In this document: positions 1 through 8,929 of the stretch, in pieces
How positions within the stretch are numbered: the first letter of the stretch is position 1
Layout of the letters: each line of letters opens with the position of its first letter
Position numbers and translations under genes: made by a program
Source: Hymenobacter lapidarius
Lineage (GTDB): Bacteria; Bacteroidota; Bacteroidia; Cytophagales; Hymenobacteraceae
DNA: 62,434 nt
Assembly: GCF_001816145.1 (NCBI RefSeq)
Contig: NZ_MDZB01000097.1
Span: forward strand, 1 to 62,434
Reading direction: 5' to 3'
The notes under the pieces: generated by a model
What the model was told of the DNA's origin: nothing
The model's input: the letters and a program-made list of their open reading frames with translations, nothing else
Databases searched by the model: none

Positions 1-2
1 TG

Positions 3-149
3 GGCGGGGCGGGGCACACCATTCGGCCACGCCGGTCACCGGGCCCGGGGCGGGGCAGCCCTGACGCTCCCGACGCGGCCGAGGAGCAGGCCAACGCCAA
101 CCCGGCGGCCCTGCTGGAAGGGCTGTTGGCCGAATTTAAGCTCGGGTAA
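3..149 (+). CDS. 3' end of an unidentified gene (truncated by window edge)
   Basis: One plus-strand frame is open from the window edge to a TAA at 147-149. The last 30 or so residues look like real protein: an acidic, Ala/Asn-rich stretch followed by the hydrophobic tail LLEGLLAEFKLG. The first 20 residues are Gly/Arg/Pro rich and could be low-complexity sequence. No family can be recognised from so little. The next gene starts 49 bases further on in the same direction, so the two could be co-transcribed. The alternative is that this is chance open frame in GC-rich DNA. Confidence 0.35.
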   Translation, partial: GGAGHTIRPRRSPGPGRGSPDAPDAAEEQANANPAALLEGLLAEFKLG

Positions 150-198
150 GCTGCCCACGGCCTCCGCATTGCCGTAGAAGGCATTTTACAGTTCCCTC

Positions 199-1224
199 AT
201 GTCCCGCATACTCTACGCCATCCAAGGCACCGGAAACGGCCACCTGGCCCGCGCCCTCGACGTGGTGCCCCTGCTGCAAGCCCGGTGCGAGCACCTCGAA
301 ATTCTGGTCAGTGGCCCGCCGGCCGACCTGCCGGTTCCGTTTCAGGTGCAGCACCGCGCCCGCGGCATGGGCTTTCTGTTCGGCAAGCGGGGCGGCATCG
401 ACTTCGTTAAGACCTTTTTGCAGTTCAACTCCGCCAAGTTTTTGCACGAGGTGCGCCACCTGCCCGTCAGGGATTACGATTTGGTCATCAGCGACTTTGA
501 GCCGGTGTCGAGCTGGGCCTGCAAGTTGCGCGAAGTACCGTGCGTGGCCCTGAGCCACCAAAGCGCCGTGCTGCACCTGCGGGCGCCCCGGCCCGACCAG
601 GAAGACCCCGCGGGCCGGGCCGTACTCAAACATTATGCCCCCAGCACGGCGCAGTACGGCTTTCATTTTCAGGCCTATGCGCCGGGCATTTTCACGCCCG
701 TTATCCGGCAGCAGGTGCGCGAACTGAGCCCCGCCAACGAAGGCCACTACACGGTGTACCTGCCCGCGTTTGAGGAGCAGTTTCTGGTGGAGCGGCTGCA
801 GTACCTGAGCCGTTCGGTTCGGTGGGAGGTGTTCAGCAAGCACAGCACCAAGGCCACCACCTACGGCAACGTGGCCGTGCAGCCAGTGAACGGCCCAGCC
901 TTTCTCGACAGCATGGCCCGCTCGGCAGGCGTGCTGTGCGGCGCCGGTTTCGAAACCCCCGCCGAGGCCCTGTTTTTGGGTAAAAAGCTGCTGGCAATGC
1001 CCATGAAACAGCAATACGAGCAGCAGTGCAACGCGGCGGCGCTGGCCAGCATGGGCGTGCCTATCATCAAGAACCTCAAAGATAAAAACCTGGACAAAGT
1101 GGACCAGTGGCTGCACCGGGACGAAACCGTGCCCGTAAACTATCCCGACCAGACCGGCGCCGTGATTGACCAGCTGCTCCGGGAACAGCTGCAGGGTGCC
1201 CGCAAAGGGGGCGTCAAGTTGTGA
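199..1224 (+). CDS. Glycosyltransferase of the MGT/GT-B type
   Basis: A 341-residue cytosolic protein beginning SRILYAIQGTGNGHLARA, the Gly/His-rich N-terminal loop typical of GT-B glycosyltransferases that act like MurG or UDP-glucuronosyltransferases. The C-terminal half has the donor-site region GAGFETPAEALFLGKK followed by a QYEQQCNA helix, as in the Glyco_trans_1_3 family. The likely role is transfer of a nucleotide-activated sugar to a lipid or cell-surface acceptor, but neither substrate can be told from sequence. The start is ATG at 199. The stop codon directly abuts a 7-base repeat array. The family is fairly certain; the reaction is not. Confidence 0.75.
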   Translation: MSRILYAIQGTGNGHLARALDVVPLLQARCEHLEILVSGPPADLPVPFQVQHRARGMGFLFGKRGGIDFVKTFLQFNSAKFLHEVRHLPVRDYDLVISDFEPVSSWACKLREVPCVALSHQSAVLHLRAPRPDQEDPAGRAVLKHYAPSTAQYGFHFQAYAPGIFTPVIRQQVRELSPANEGHYTVYLPAFEEQFLVERLQYLSRSVRWEVFSKHSTKATTYGNVAVQPVNGPAFLDSMARSAGVLCGAGFETPAEALFLGKKLLAMPMKQQYEQQCNAAALASMGVPIIKNLKDKNLDKVDQWLHRDETVPVNYPDQTGAVIDQLLREQLQGARKGGVKL

Positions 1225-1273
1225 GCCATTAGCCATTAGCCATTAGCTTTTAGCTGATAGCTGATAGCTTTTT
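1225..1273. repeat. Seven-copy heptamer array (period 7)
   Basis: Seven consecutive 7-base units, each beginning with GC: GCCATTA three times, then GCTTTTA, GCTGATA twice and GCTTTTT. The array starts at the base after the TGA of the glycosyltransferase. The unit GCTGATA recurs in the array near 48013. The rest of the spacer to 1443 holds nothing that I recognise. Confidence 0.85.
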
Positions 1274-1443
1274 CTTCGAATTGTTGTGGCTCACTCAATG
1301 TACAGTCAACTCAAACCGAGTACTTATCCAGATGACAGCACCGGAGTAATTAATTCGGCGGAGCATAATCTAACAGTAGGGATGCTGCAACTGTGTTCTT
1401 CCGAACGTGCCAATAATCCTTTAGCTACTTCCGCGCCCCGCGC

Positions 1444-2922
1444 ATGACCACACTACCGCCCCGCTTTGAGGAGCCGCTGCCCCCGGCCTTTTACCCGACT
1501 TCGGCGCCGTTGCCGTTTTCTCGCGCCGACTTTGGGCCGGATTTCCACTGGGGTGCCGCCGCCGCCGCCTACCAAACCGAAGGCGCGTGGCAACAGCAGG
1601 GCAAGGGGCCCAGCATTTGGGACGATTTTACGCGCCGCAAGGGCACCATCCGTCGCAACGAGCACGGGCGCGTAGCCGCCGACTTTTACAACCGCTTCGA
1701 AAGCGACCTGGACCTGGCGCAGGGGCTGGGCCTCACGGATTTCCGCTTCTCCGCCGCCTGGGCACGGGTGCTGCCCGAGGGCGTGGGCACCGTGAATCCG
1801 CCCGGCCTCGACTACTACGACCGGCTGGTGGATGCCTGCCTGGAGCGCGACCTGAACCCTTGGCTGACGCTCTACCACTGGGACTTGCCCAGCGCCCTGC
1901 AGGCGCGCGGCGGCTGGACCAACCGCAACATCGTGGGCTGGTTTGCGGACTATGCCCAGGCCATGGCCCACCGCCTCGGCGACCGGGTGCCGCACTGGGT
2001 GGTGCTCAACGAGCCCATGGCGTTTGTGGGGGCGGGGCATTTGCTGGGCGTGCACGCGCCCGGCCGCCGGCACCTGGGGGCTTTTCTGGCGGCCGCGCAC
2101 CACGCCACGCTGGCTCAGGCCGAGGGCGGCCGCGCCCTGCGTGCGCTACTGCCCAGCACAGCCCAGGTGGGCACCACCTTTTCCTGCTCCTACCTCACGC
2201 CGCACCGCCCCGGCCACGCTAACGACGCCGCCGCCACCCGCCGCGCCGATGCCATCCTAAACCGCTTTTTTGTGGAGCCCGCCCTGGGCCTGGGCTACCC
2301 ACTGGCCGAGATGCCAGCGCTGCGCTGGCTGCTGGAACGCTACCAAAAACCCGGTGACGACCAGCGCATGCGGTTCGATTTCGACTTCTGGGGTGTGCAG
2401 AACTATACCCGCGAAGTGGTGAAGTTCTCGCCCTGGCTGCCGTTGCAGTGGGCCACGCTGGTGCCGGCCAAGCAGCGCGGCGTGCCTTGCACCGACATGG
2501 GCTGGGAGGTGTTTCCTGAGTCGCTTTACCAAATGTTAAAACAGTTTTCAGCTTATCCAAATGCGCCAACCTTGCTGGTAACTGAAAGTGGCTCAGCGTT
2601 CCCAGATGTGTCAACGGGCGGTCGGGTGCACGACCCGGCCCGGCGGGCCTACCTACAGGCGGCTATCGGGCAGGTGCTGCGGGCCCGGCGGGAAGGCCTT
2701 GACGTAGGCGGTTATTTCGCCTGGAGCCTCACCGACAATTTCGAATGGGCCGAGGGCTACGGCCCTCGTTTCGGGCTCATTCACATCGACTACGACACAC
2801 AAGAGCGGACTGTCAAGGACTCGGGCCTGTGGTACCGGGATTTTTTGGGTGGGCAAGCGGTGACGGAGCAAGGCAATGCAGCAAGCTCTGAACCGCAGAC
2901 CTGGCCGCTCCGCTCTGTCTGA
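1444..2922 (+). CDS. Glycoside hydrolase family 1 (beta-glucosidase-like)
   Basis: A 492-residue (beta/alpha)8 retaining glycosidase that should hydrolyse beta-glucosides or related beta-linked sugars. The N-terminal GH1 signature (FHWGAAAAAYQTEGAW) lies at residues 35-50. The acid/base is Glu190 in LNEP, and the nucleophile is Glu381 in VTESG, where most relatives have TENG. There is a YHWDLP motif near 144-149 and WSLTDNFEWAEGY near the C-terminus. I see no signal peptide, so it probably acts in the cytoplasm. Length is normal for the family. Bases 2530-2615, which include the nucleophile motif, look clearly AT-richer than the rest of the gene. Confidence 0.9.
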   Translation: MTTLPPRFEEPLPPAFYPTSAPLPFSRADFGPDFHWGAAAAAYQTEGAWQQQGKGPSIWDDFTRRKGTIRRNEHGRVAADFYNRFESDLDLAQGLGLTDFRFSAAWARVLPEGVGTVNPPGLDYYDRLVDACLERDLNPWLTLYHWDLPSALQARGGWTNRNIVGWFADYAQAMAHRLGDRVPHWVVLNEPMAFVGAGHLLGVHAPGRRHLGAFLAAAHHATLAQAEGGRALRALLPSTAQVGTTFSCSYLTPHRPGHANDAAATRRADAILNRFFVEPALGLGYPLAEMPALRWLLERYQKPGDDQRMRFDFDFWGVQNYTREVVKFSPWLPLQWATLVPAKQRGVPCTDMGWEVFPESLYQMLKQFSAYPNAPTLLVTESGSAFPDVSTGGRVHDPARRAYLQAAIGQVLRARREGLDVGGYFAWSLTDNFEWAEGYGPRFGLIHIDYDTQERTVKDSGLWYRDFLGGQAVTEQGNAASSEPQTWPLRSV

Positions 2923-2944
2923 CAGTGTGCCCGGCCACGCCGTC

Positions 2945-3577
2945 TCAGCGCAGCAAGTCACGGCAATTCATGAATTTCTCAATGAGCTGTTCCGGGTGCT
3001 GCTCATCGAACTCGCCGAAGCCCAGCAGCAGCGCCGGAGCCGGCTGCAGAAACTGCATGGCGTCTTTCACGGCTTCCAGGTACCAGCTCAGGCGCTCCCG
3101 GTCGGTGCCGGCCGCCGCAACTTCGGCGTCCCAGCGCAGGGCTGCCGGGGCTTTGCGCACCAGAAAGGGGATGACGAAAGGGACGTAGCGGCTGAAAATG
3201 GGGTTTTCGGCGTGGGTTAACCGGACGTCGGGCCACACGTTGTACTCGGCGAATGAGGCGGGCGGCACCACCAGAAAAGACGTTTTCTCCAGTGTCATTT
3301 CGCCGAACATTTCGATGCGGCTGGGCTGCGCGTAGAACTGCGCAAAAGCCGTGTACCACACCGACACCCCGGCCGGATTGAGTAGCTGATACGGATGGAA
3401 GGAACTGGCGATGCTAAACCCGCCGTGCGCGCCAACCACGAGCTTGTACAACTCACCAAACTTGTCAAAGTCAGTGGATTGCTGATAAGGAGTGGTAGTG
3501 AGGCCGTAGAGGTAAAAGCTGGCGAAATCGTTTGGCGTTGGGCCGGTGGGGGCGGCAGGGGTAGTGGTGTCAGACAC
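2945..3577 (-). CDS. Conserved-looking protein of unknown function
   Basis: A soluble protein of about 210 residues with no signal peptide and no motif that I recognise. It has many aromatic residues, a Thr/Pro-rich N-terminus (SDTTTPAAPTGPTPND) and a C-terminal helix ending EKFMNCRDLLR. No ATG is available near the 5' end. I chose GTG at 3577, which gives a natural N-terminus; the frame is open to a TTG at 3607. It converges on the GH1 gene with 22 bases between the stops. It may be an immunity- or effector-type protein of unknown class, but nothing here shows that. Confidence 0.6.
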   Translation of the reverse strand: MSDTTTPAAPTGPTPNDFASFYLYGLTTTPYQQSTDFDKFGELYKLVVGAHGGFSIASSFHPYQLLNPAGVSVWYTAFAQFYAQPSRIEMFGEMTLEKTSFLVVPPASFAEYNVWPDVRLTHAENPIFSRYVPFVIPFLVRKAPAALRWDAEVAAAGTDRERLSWYLEAVKDAMQFLQPAPALLLGFGEFDEQHPEQLIEKFMNCRDLLR

Positions 3578-3880
3578 GTGGGACGGCTTTTGGGGCAGGG
3601 GATTCAACCGGAAACAGGTTTTCAGTATGCAAACCTATTTCCGGCTGGCTGAAAAACCGTTGTTGCGGCCGGCTCGGCTACCCCTTAGCTCGTGCTTAGG
3701 GCTTGCCCGAGGTGCTTTCTACAGCCTGGCGGCCCGCCGCCGATGGCTGCTCCCCGCGGCGAAACGACCCAGCGCGTCTGCATTGCACAGGAGTGGCCTG
3801 CGCCACGCTCGGGGGCCACTCAAGTCCATCTTACGCTGCTTTCTGAACTTAATATATGGCGAAAGCGAACCGAATACGGA
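3578..3880. other. Spacer with no recognised element
   Basis: About 300 bases separate two minus-strand genes. Short open frames on the plus strand have no protein-like character. I see no tRNA, strong hairpin terminator or repeat here. It must carry the promoter of the gene ending at 2945, but I could not place a convincing TAnnTTTG box. Confidence 0.4.
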
Positions 3881-4354
3881 CTAGGGCTGCGGCACTAGCT
3901 TCACGCCGGTGTACAGCTGCGGATTGCCCACCGAGGCCATGGGCTCGATGCGCATGCGCTTGTCGAACTCGCTGACGTTGGCCAGCTTGAGCAGGGTTTT
4001 GTAGTCGCGGGTGAGGCCCGATTTGGTTTTGATGAAGTAGCTGTTGACGTGCAGGCTCTCAGGGTTGTAGCTCACAACGAGGGCGGTGGTGTCGTGCCAG
4101 TAGGTTTTGCTGGCCTCTGTGCCGCCACCGCTGAGCATTTCGCGCGGGGTGCGGTCCTGGTCGAAGCGGATGTCCTGGCCGGTGAGGGGCTGCACTATTT
4201 GGGTGGCGTTCATGCCCAGCAGGGCCGGCACGTCGAAGGCGCGGTCCACCTGGCGGGCCTTGGTCTCGGCGGGAGATTCGGAAGCGAGCTGGTCGGAAGC
4301 CGCACAGCTAAACAGGAAGGCAAGCGGAAGTAAATAGGCGTGACGCATGAGCAT
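3881..4354 (-). CDS. Small outer-membrane-type lipoprotein, function unknown
   Basis: A 157-residue protein beginning MLMRHAYLLPLAFLFSCAAS: a short lipoprotein signal peptide with the lipobox Cys at residue 17. The mature part is charged and soluble. It contains LLGMNATQIVQPL, reminiscent of small SmpA/BamE-like lipoproteins, but the match is too weak to assign. ATG codons at 4354 and 4348 are both possible. It probably sits on the periplasmic face of a membrane. The promoter was not identified. Confidence 0.65.
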   Translation of the reverse strand: MLMRHAYLLPLAFLFSCAASDQLASESPAETKARQVDRAFDVPALLGMNATQIVQPLTGQDIRFDQDRTPREMLSGGGTEASKTYWHDTTALVVSYNPESLHVNSYFIKTKSGLTRDYKTLLKLANVSEFDKRMRIEPMASVGNPQLYTGVKLVPQP

Positions 4355-4706
4355 GGCGGGCTGAAGTGAACAGGAATGCTACGCAGTCGCCGCTAAAACG
4401 GTTCAGCTTCGCAATCCAGCATCCAAACTTACCTATATATTTTCATACTACGGCCGCGCATTGCGAATGCAGGCGTTGAGATGGCTATCCCCCGTTGGCG
4501 CGGCCGGGCGTACGGGTACCTCCCGGCAGCTTATGGCAGCCGCTAAGCTCCAGTATGTAGCTGCTTGTATGCAGCCATCGCACCGGGCCGCCGCGGTCAA
4601 CCCAAATAGCAACTGCCAGACGTCATTATTAAGGTAACACTTTGTCGTTATTGAATATAATAAACTATATTTATAAATATAAAGTCACTTTCAAGCCTGC
4701 CTCGTT
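4355..4706. other. Divergent intergenic region, AT-rich on the right
   Basis: This region lies between the minus-strand lipoprotein and the plus-strand gene at 4707, so it should hold promoters for both. Bases 4620-4690 are strongly AT-rich (runs such as AATATAATAAACTATATTTATA), a likely promoter region for the right-hand gene. No exact TAnnTTTG box, repeat family or RNA gene was recognised. Confidence 0.4.
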
Positions 4707-5156
4707 ATGGAACAAGAGCCAATTGTCATGGAAATTGGGGTGTTGCCCGCCGATTGGGAAGAAACGGTGGACTATTATTCCCAGATTCTGAACCTGCCAC
4801 CGGATTACATCACGGAGGCCAAAGTCCTGTTTCACACAAGCGAATACGACCTGTACCTCATCAATCTGGGTTCGAAACACGCCAGTCTTATTGCGGAAAA
4901 ATTTCCACCTACCTACTTTCGTGTGCGCGACTTGGGAATGGTGGAAACCATTTACCAGAACGTGCTGAAGAAAATACCCGGCGCCGGTCAGTTTCAGAAG
5001 AAAACCACCATCCTTGCTTACCCCTTTCCGGCCGCTGCAACGTCGGAATCAGAGGCTCGTACAATTACCATGGCGAGCGTGGTGATTAAGCCGAAAAGTG
5101 AGTGCAAAGCCCAGGTTGAGATGACGTTGGGTGTTATTCACAACCCTCCCTATTAA
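4707..5156 (+). CDS. Unknown protein, possibly VOC/glyoxalase-like fold
   Basis: A 149-residue soluble protein. The N-terminal part (EIGVLPADWEETVDYYSQIL, then a loop and a YDLYLINLGSKHASLI strand) resembles the first beta-alpha-beta-beta-beta module of the vicinal oxygen chelate fold, including PPTYFRVRDLGMVETIYQ. I cannot point to conserved metal ligands, so activity is unknown. Base composition is lower in GC than the neighbours, which may mean recent arrival. The start is ATG at 4707. Confidence 0.55.
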   Translation: MEQEPIVMEIGVLPADWEETVDYYSQILNLPPDYITEAKVLFHTSEYDLYLINLGSKHASLIAEKFPPTYFRVRDLGMVETIYQNVLKKIPGAGQFQKKTTILAYPFPAAATSESEARTITMASVVIKPKSECKAQVEMTLGVIHNPPY

Positions 5157-5391
5157 GTGCTGATTCATAAGCTTTTTTGCTCTACGACAAGTAATAGTGG
5201 CAAACGCATTGAAGATTTAATTCGGAACAGACATTTGATTACCAGGCTTGTACTGAGGGTGGGGGCAGGCTGCTGAAGAAAGAACGCTGGCTGGTGCCCA
5301 ACGCGTGAGTTGGAAAACCAGCCAGCCCTCCCCAGCCTGGCAGCTGTCTGGCCTATCCATCCCGAGTACTTGCTTAACTCAACCCTCCAAC

Positions 5392-7569
5392 ATGCGAGCG
5401 TATGCCTTTCTGTTGGTCCTGCACGCCGCTTGGTTGGTGCTGCCAGCGCAAGCCCAGCCGGCCCGCGACGATAGTTTGCGGGCGCTGCTGCGGGCCCAGC
5501 CGCGGCTGGATACCACGCGGGTGCGGCGCCTGCTGGCCCTGGCCACCGAGCTGCGCGTGAAGGATGTGACGCAGGCCACCACCCTGGCGCAACAGGCCCT
5601 GCGCCTGGCCCAGCGCATAGATGACCCCGCCGGCGAAGGCGAGGCCCTGCTGCTGGCCAGTATGCTGTACCGGCGGCAAAACCAGTTCGACCGCGCCCGG
5701 GAGTATGCGCAGCGGGCCCAGCGCCTGTGCACCCGGCGCGGCGACCTCAGTGGGCAAGCCCGGGCCTGGTTGCAGCTGAGTTTGGTTCATATGCTGCAGG
5801 GCAACCCCACGCCGGCCCTGCAGGCAGCGTTGCACGGCCTGCCGCTGGCCGAAAAGTCCGGCGACATCGTCACCCTCACGCGGCTGCAAGCCAACCTGGG
5901 AGATATTTACCACCTCACGGGCAGCTACGACGAAGCCGTGCCGGTGCTGCGCGCCGTGCTGCGCAGCGCCCGCCGCACCGGCGACCGGCAAGTGACGCTC
6001 ACCGCCCTCAACGGCCTCGGCAACACGTTCCAGATGCTCAAACAGTGGCCCCAGGCGCTTGCATACTATCAGCGGGCCCTGCGGCTGAGCCAGGAGCTGG
6101 GCGACACATCGGGGGAGGCCGGCAACGAAACCAGCCTGGCCGAGGTGTACGGCCTGCTGGGCAACCGCACCGAGGCGCTGGCGCACGGCCTGCGGGCCCG
6201 GCAGCTGGTGCGCCAAACCCGCGACGACTACAACCTGCCCTTGGTGGAGCTGATGCTGGCCCGGGCCTACCTGCTGGACCAGCAGCCCGACAGTGCGCTG
6301 GCGCTGGCCCACCACGGCCTGGCCCTGAGCCGGCAGGCGCACACCAACGACAACATTCGGAAAGCCACCGACATATTGGCGGACGCCTACGCCCAGAGCG
6401 GCAATTTTGAGGAGGCCTACCGCTACCGCAACCTGCACATGGCCTACACCGATACGCTCTCGGGCGAGGATACCAAGCGGCGCAGCAGCGCCCTGCGCTA
6501 CGGCTACGAGCTGGACAAAAAGCAGGTGCAGATAGACCTGCTCACCAAGACGCGGCAGCTGCAGGCCCAGAAGGCCGCCCGCCAGCGCCTGCAGCTCCAC
6601 GGCCTGCTGGCCGGGCTGGTAGGGGTAGTGCTGGTGGTGGGGCTGCTGCTCCGCAACATTTTCCTGAAGCTGCGCGCCAACCGCTACCTCAATGATAAGA
6701 ACGTGGAAATTGCCGCCCACCGCGACACCCTCGACCGCACCCTGACCGAATTGCAAACCACGCAGGCCCAGCTGGTGCAGCGCGAAAAAATGGCCAGCCT
6801 GGGCGAGCTCACGGCCGGGGTGGCCCACGAAATTCAGAACCCGCTCAACTTCGTCACCAACTTCTCTGACCTGAGCGTGGAGCTGGTGGACGAGCTGGAG
6901 TACGAACTGGCCAAGGAGCACCTCAGCACCGCCGGCCGGCAAACCCTCGACCAGCTTCTGCAGGAGCTCTCCCAAAACCAGCAAAAAATTCACGAGCACG
7001 GGCACCGTGCCGACCTCATTGTGAAGCGCATGCTGGAGCACTCCCGCGGCAGCAGCGGCGAGCGCGAGGCCACCGACCTCAACGTCCTGGCCGAGGAATG
7101 CCTGCGGCTGGCCTACCACGGCTGGCGCGCCAAAAACCAGGGCTTCAACGCCACCCTCACTACCGTGCTGGACCCCGCCCTGCCGCCCGCCCACGTGGTG
7201 CCCCAGGACCTGAGCCGGGTGCTGCTCAACTTGCTGACCAACGCTTTTTATGCCGTGGCCGAAAAAAGCGCCCAAGCCGGTGCCGGCTACCAGCCCGAGG
7301 TGCAGGTGCGCACCAGCTATACTCACGGCGCTGTGCTGGTGCAGGTGCGCGACAACGGCAACGGCATTGCGAGTGCCGTGCGCGACAAAATCTTTCAGCC
7401 GTTTTTCACCACCAAGCCCACCGGGGAAGGCACGGGGCTGGGCCTGTCCCTGAGCTACGACGTGGTAACCAAGGGGCACGGCGGCACGATGTCGGTAGAA
7501 AGTCGGGAAGGAGAGTACACCGAATTCACCGTTTCCCTGCCCGTGACGGTGCAAGAAGCCGTGTTTTAA
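5392..7569 (+). CDS. TPR-sensor histidine kinase (orphan)
   Basis: A 725-residue membrane sensor kinase. A signal peptide (MRAYAFLLVLHAAWLVLPAQAQ) is followed by about 350 residues of tetratricopeptide-like helices, a single transmembrane segment (GLLAGLVGVVLVVGLLL), a coiled-coil linker and the kinase core. The H-box is ELTAGVAHEIQNPLNF with the phospho-accepting His479. It also has an N-box (LLNLLTNAFYAVAE), a G1 box (VRDNGNGI) and a long G2 (TKPTGEGTGLGLS), all intact. The TPR region is predicted to be periplasmic. No response regulator gene is adjacent. The ATG at 5392 is preferred over an upstream GTG at 5305 because it begins the signal peptide. Confidence 0.9.
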   Translation: MRAYAFLLVLHAAWLVLPAQAQPARDDSLRALLRAQPRLDTTRVRRLLALATELRVKDVTQATTLAQQALRLAQRIDDPAGEGEALLLASMLYRRQNQFDRAREYAQRAQRLCTRRGDLSGQARAWLQLSLVHMLQGNPTPALQAALHGLPLAEKSGDIVTLTRLQANLGDIYHLTGSYDEAVPVLRAVLRSARRTGDRQVTLTALNGLGNTFQMLKQWPQALAYYQRALRLSQELGDTSGEAGNETSLAEVYGLLGNRTEALAHGLRARQLVRQTRDDYNLPLVELMLARAYLLDQQPDSALALAHHGLALSRQAHTNDNIRKATDILADAYAQSGNFEEAYRYRNLHMAYTDTLSGEDTKRRSSALRYGYELDKKQVQIDLLTKTRQLQAQKAARQRLQLHGLLAGLVGVVLVVGLLLRNIFLKLRANRYLNDKNVEIAAHRDTLDRTLTELQTTQAQLVQREKMASLGELTAGVAHEIQNPLNFVTNFSDLSVELVDELEYELAKEHLSTAGRQTLDQLLQELSQNQQKIHEHGHRADLIVKRMLEHSRGSSGEREATDLNVLAEECLRLAYHGWRAKNQGFNATLTTVLDPALPPAHVVPQDLSRVLLNLLTNAFYAVAEKSAQAGAGYQPEVQVRTSYTHGAVLVQVRDNGNGIASAVRDKIFQPFFTTKPTGEGTGLGLSLSYDVVTKGHGGTMSVESREGEYTEFTVSLPVTVQEAVF

Positions 7570-7888
7570 ATCAGAACAATTCAGATATTTTATTAAATTA
7601 ATTCTATATCTTTAACGAACTCACCGGTCTGCTTTTGTGGGTGCGCCGGCGCCCTTTTGGGCAATGAGCTGCTGTGCCGTTGGGTGGGCCTGCGCCTACC
7701 GGAAGCGGCGTACGGAAAAGGCCGCGCCCCCTGCCCAGGAGCGGGAGGGCGCCTGCCTGGGAACTGTGGTGCCGGCTGGAATAGCCGGCAATGATGTGTG
7801 GGTTTCGAAAAAAGCAGGTTGCCGGGCTGGCAACCAGTGCACACGCCGGAATCCGTTTGGTGGCTGCTTACGGTTTTTTTCGGCTCCG
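7570..7888. other. Intergenic region with no recognised element
   Basis: About 320 bases lie between the kinase and the YitT-type gene. The first 60 bases are AT-rich and contain TATATCTTTA, which resembles a -7 box without the final G. The frame of the next gene stays open back to 7637, but the codons before 7889 do not resemble the family, so I treat them as non-coding. I see no hairpin or repeat. Confidence 0.35.
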
Positions 7889-8860
7889 ATGTTATTCGAC
7901 CAACTCATTCCTCCAAGCTTCCGCACCCGGAAAGCTTCCCTGCCGGCTGCGGCTCCGGTTGTGGCCGATGCCGCCGCACCGGGAGCCCTGGGGCAGGCGG
8001 CGCGGCAGTGGGTGCGCCCCGTGCTGCAGGCGCTGCTGCTGGCGGCCGGTGTGTTTTCTGCCGCGCTGGGCCTGAAGGGGTTTCTGCTGCCCAACGGCTT
8101 CATCGACGGCGGCGTTACGGGCATTTCGCTGCTCATCAGCCAGCTCACGGGGGTGTCGCTTTCGGTGCTGATTATCGTCATCAACATTCCGTTCATCGTC
8201 CTCGGCCACTACCACCTGGGCCGCAAATTCGCGCTCAAGACCCTGGGCACCATTCTGGCGCTTTCGGGCGCCTTGCTGGTGGTCACCTTCCCAGTTCTCA
8301 CCCAGGACAAGCTCCTCATTGCCGTGTTCGGCGGGTTTTTTCTGGGCGCGGGCATTGGCCTGGCCATGCGGGGCGGCGGCGTGCTGGACGGCACCGAAAT
8401 TCTTGCGCTGTACCTGAGCCGGAAGCTGCCCGTTTCGATTGGTGATATTGTGTTGATTATTAACATTATTATCTTCGGTGTGGCCGCCTGGCTGCTCTCC
8501 ATCGAAACGGCCCTGTACTCCATACTGGCGTATTTGTCGGCGGCCAAAACCGTTGATTTTATCCTGGTGGGCATCGAAGAATACACCGGTCTGACGGTCA
8601 TCTCCTTCCACAGCACCGAAATCCGGCGCATGATTACCGAGCAGCTCCACCGCGGGGCCACCGTGTACGAGTGCACACAGGGCTATGGCTCGCACGGGCA
8701 CCAGCACCTGAAAGTAGAGGCCGTGTTCACGGTGGTGACCCGGCTGGAAGTGGTGGGCCTCACCGACGAGATTCATAAAATTGACCCGCACGCTTTTGTG
8801 GTGACGCACAGCGTGAGCGACATGAAAGGCGGCTTGATAAAAAAGCGCGCCTTGCACTAA
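7889..8860 (+). CDS. YitT-family membrane protein (DUF161 + DUF2179)
   Basis: A 323-residue inner-membrane protein with five or six hydrophobic segments. It has the YitT features GFIDGGVTGISLLIS (about residues 69-83) and RGGGVLDGTEILAL in the second half, each part of a DUF161 repeat. A soluble C-terminal DUF2179 domain follows (IRRMITEQLHRGATVYECTQ and the VVTRLEV strand). The DUF2179 domain is thought to bind a small ligand or sense conditions, but substrate and role are unknown. The start is ATG at 7889; upstream in-frame sequence lacks family character. Confidence 0.88.
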   Translation: MLFDQLIPPSFRTRKASLPAAAPVVADAAAPGALGQAARQWVRPVLQALLLAAGVFSAALGLKGFLLPNGFIDGGVTGISLLISQLTGVSLSVLIIVINIPFIVLGHYHLGRKFALKTLGTILALSGALLVVTFPVLTQDKLLIAVFGGFFLGAGIGLAMRGGGVLDGTEILALYLSRKLPVSIGDIVLIINIIIFGVAAWLLSIETALYSILAYLSAAKTVDFILVGIEEYTGLTVISFHSTEIRRMITEQLHRGATVYECTQGYGSHGHQHLKVEAVFTVVTRLEVVGLTDEIHKIDPHAFVVTHSVSDMKGGLIKKRALH

Positions 8861-8929
8861 CGCCGCGCGGCCCGCCCGCCACCCGCCAGGTCGCCGGATG
8901 CGGCGGCCTGCCTACCAAGTAGCAGCATC

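Noticed and set aside
136..1236. Minus-strand frame opposite the glycosyltransferase
   Set aside because: It is a shadow of the plus-strand gene with its GAGFETPAEAL motif; the translation has no recognisable domain.
5374..7554. Very long minus-strand open frame (726 codons) opposite the histidine kinase
   Set aside because: It mirrors a well-supported kinase in GC-rich DNA; the translation is His/Gln/Val-rich without any domain. It is a composition shadow.
7637..7888. N-terminal extension of the YitT-type gene
   Set aside because: The frame is open but the 84 extra residues are Cys/Arg/Gly-rich and not family-like; the ATG at 7889 begins a normal member.
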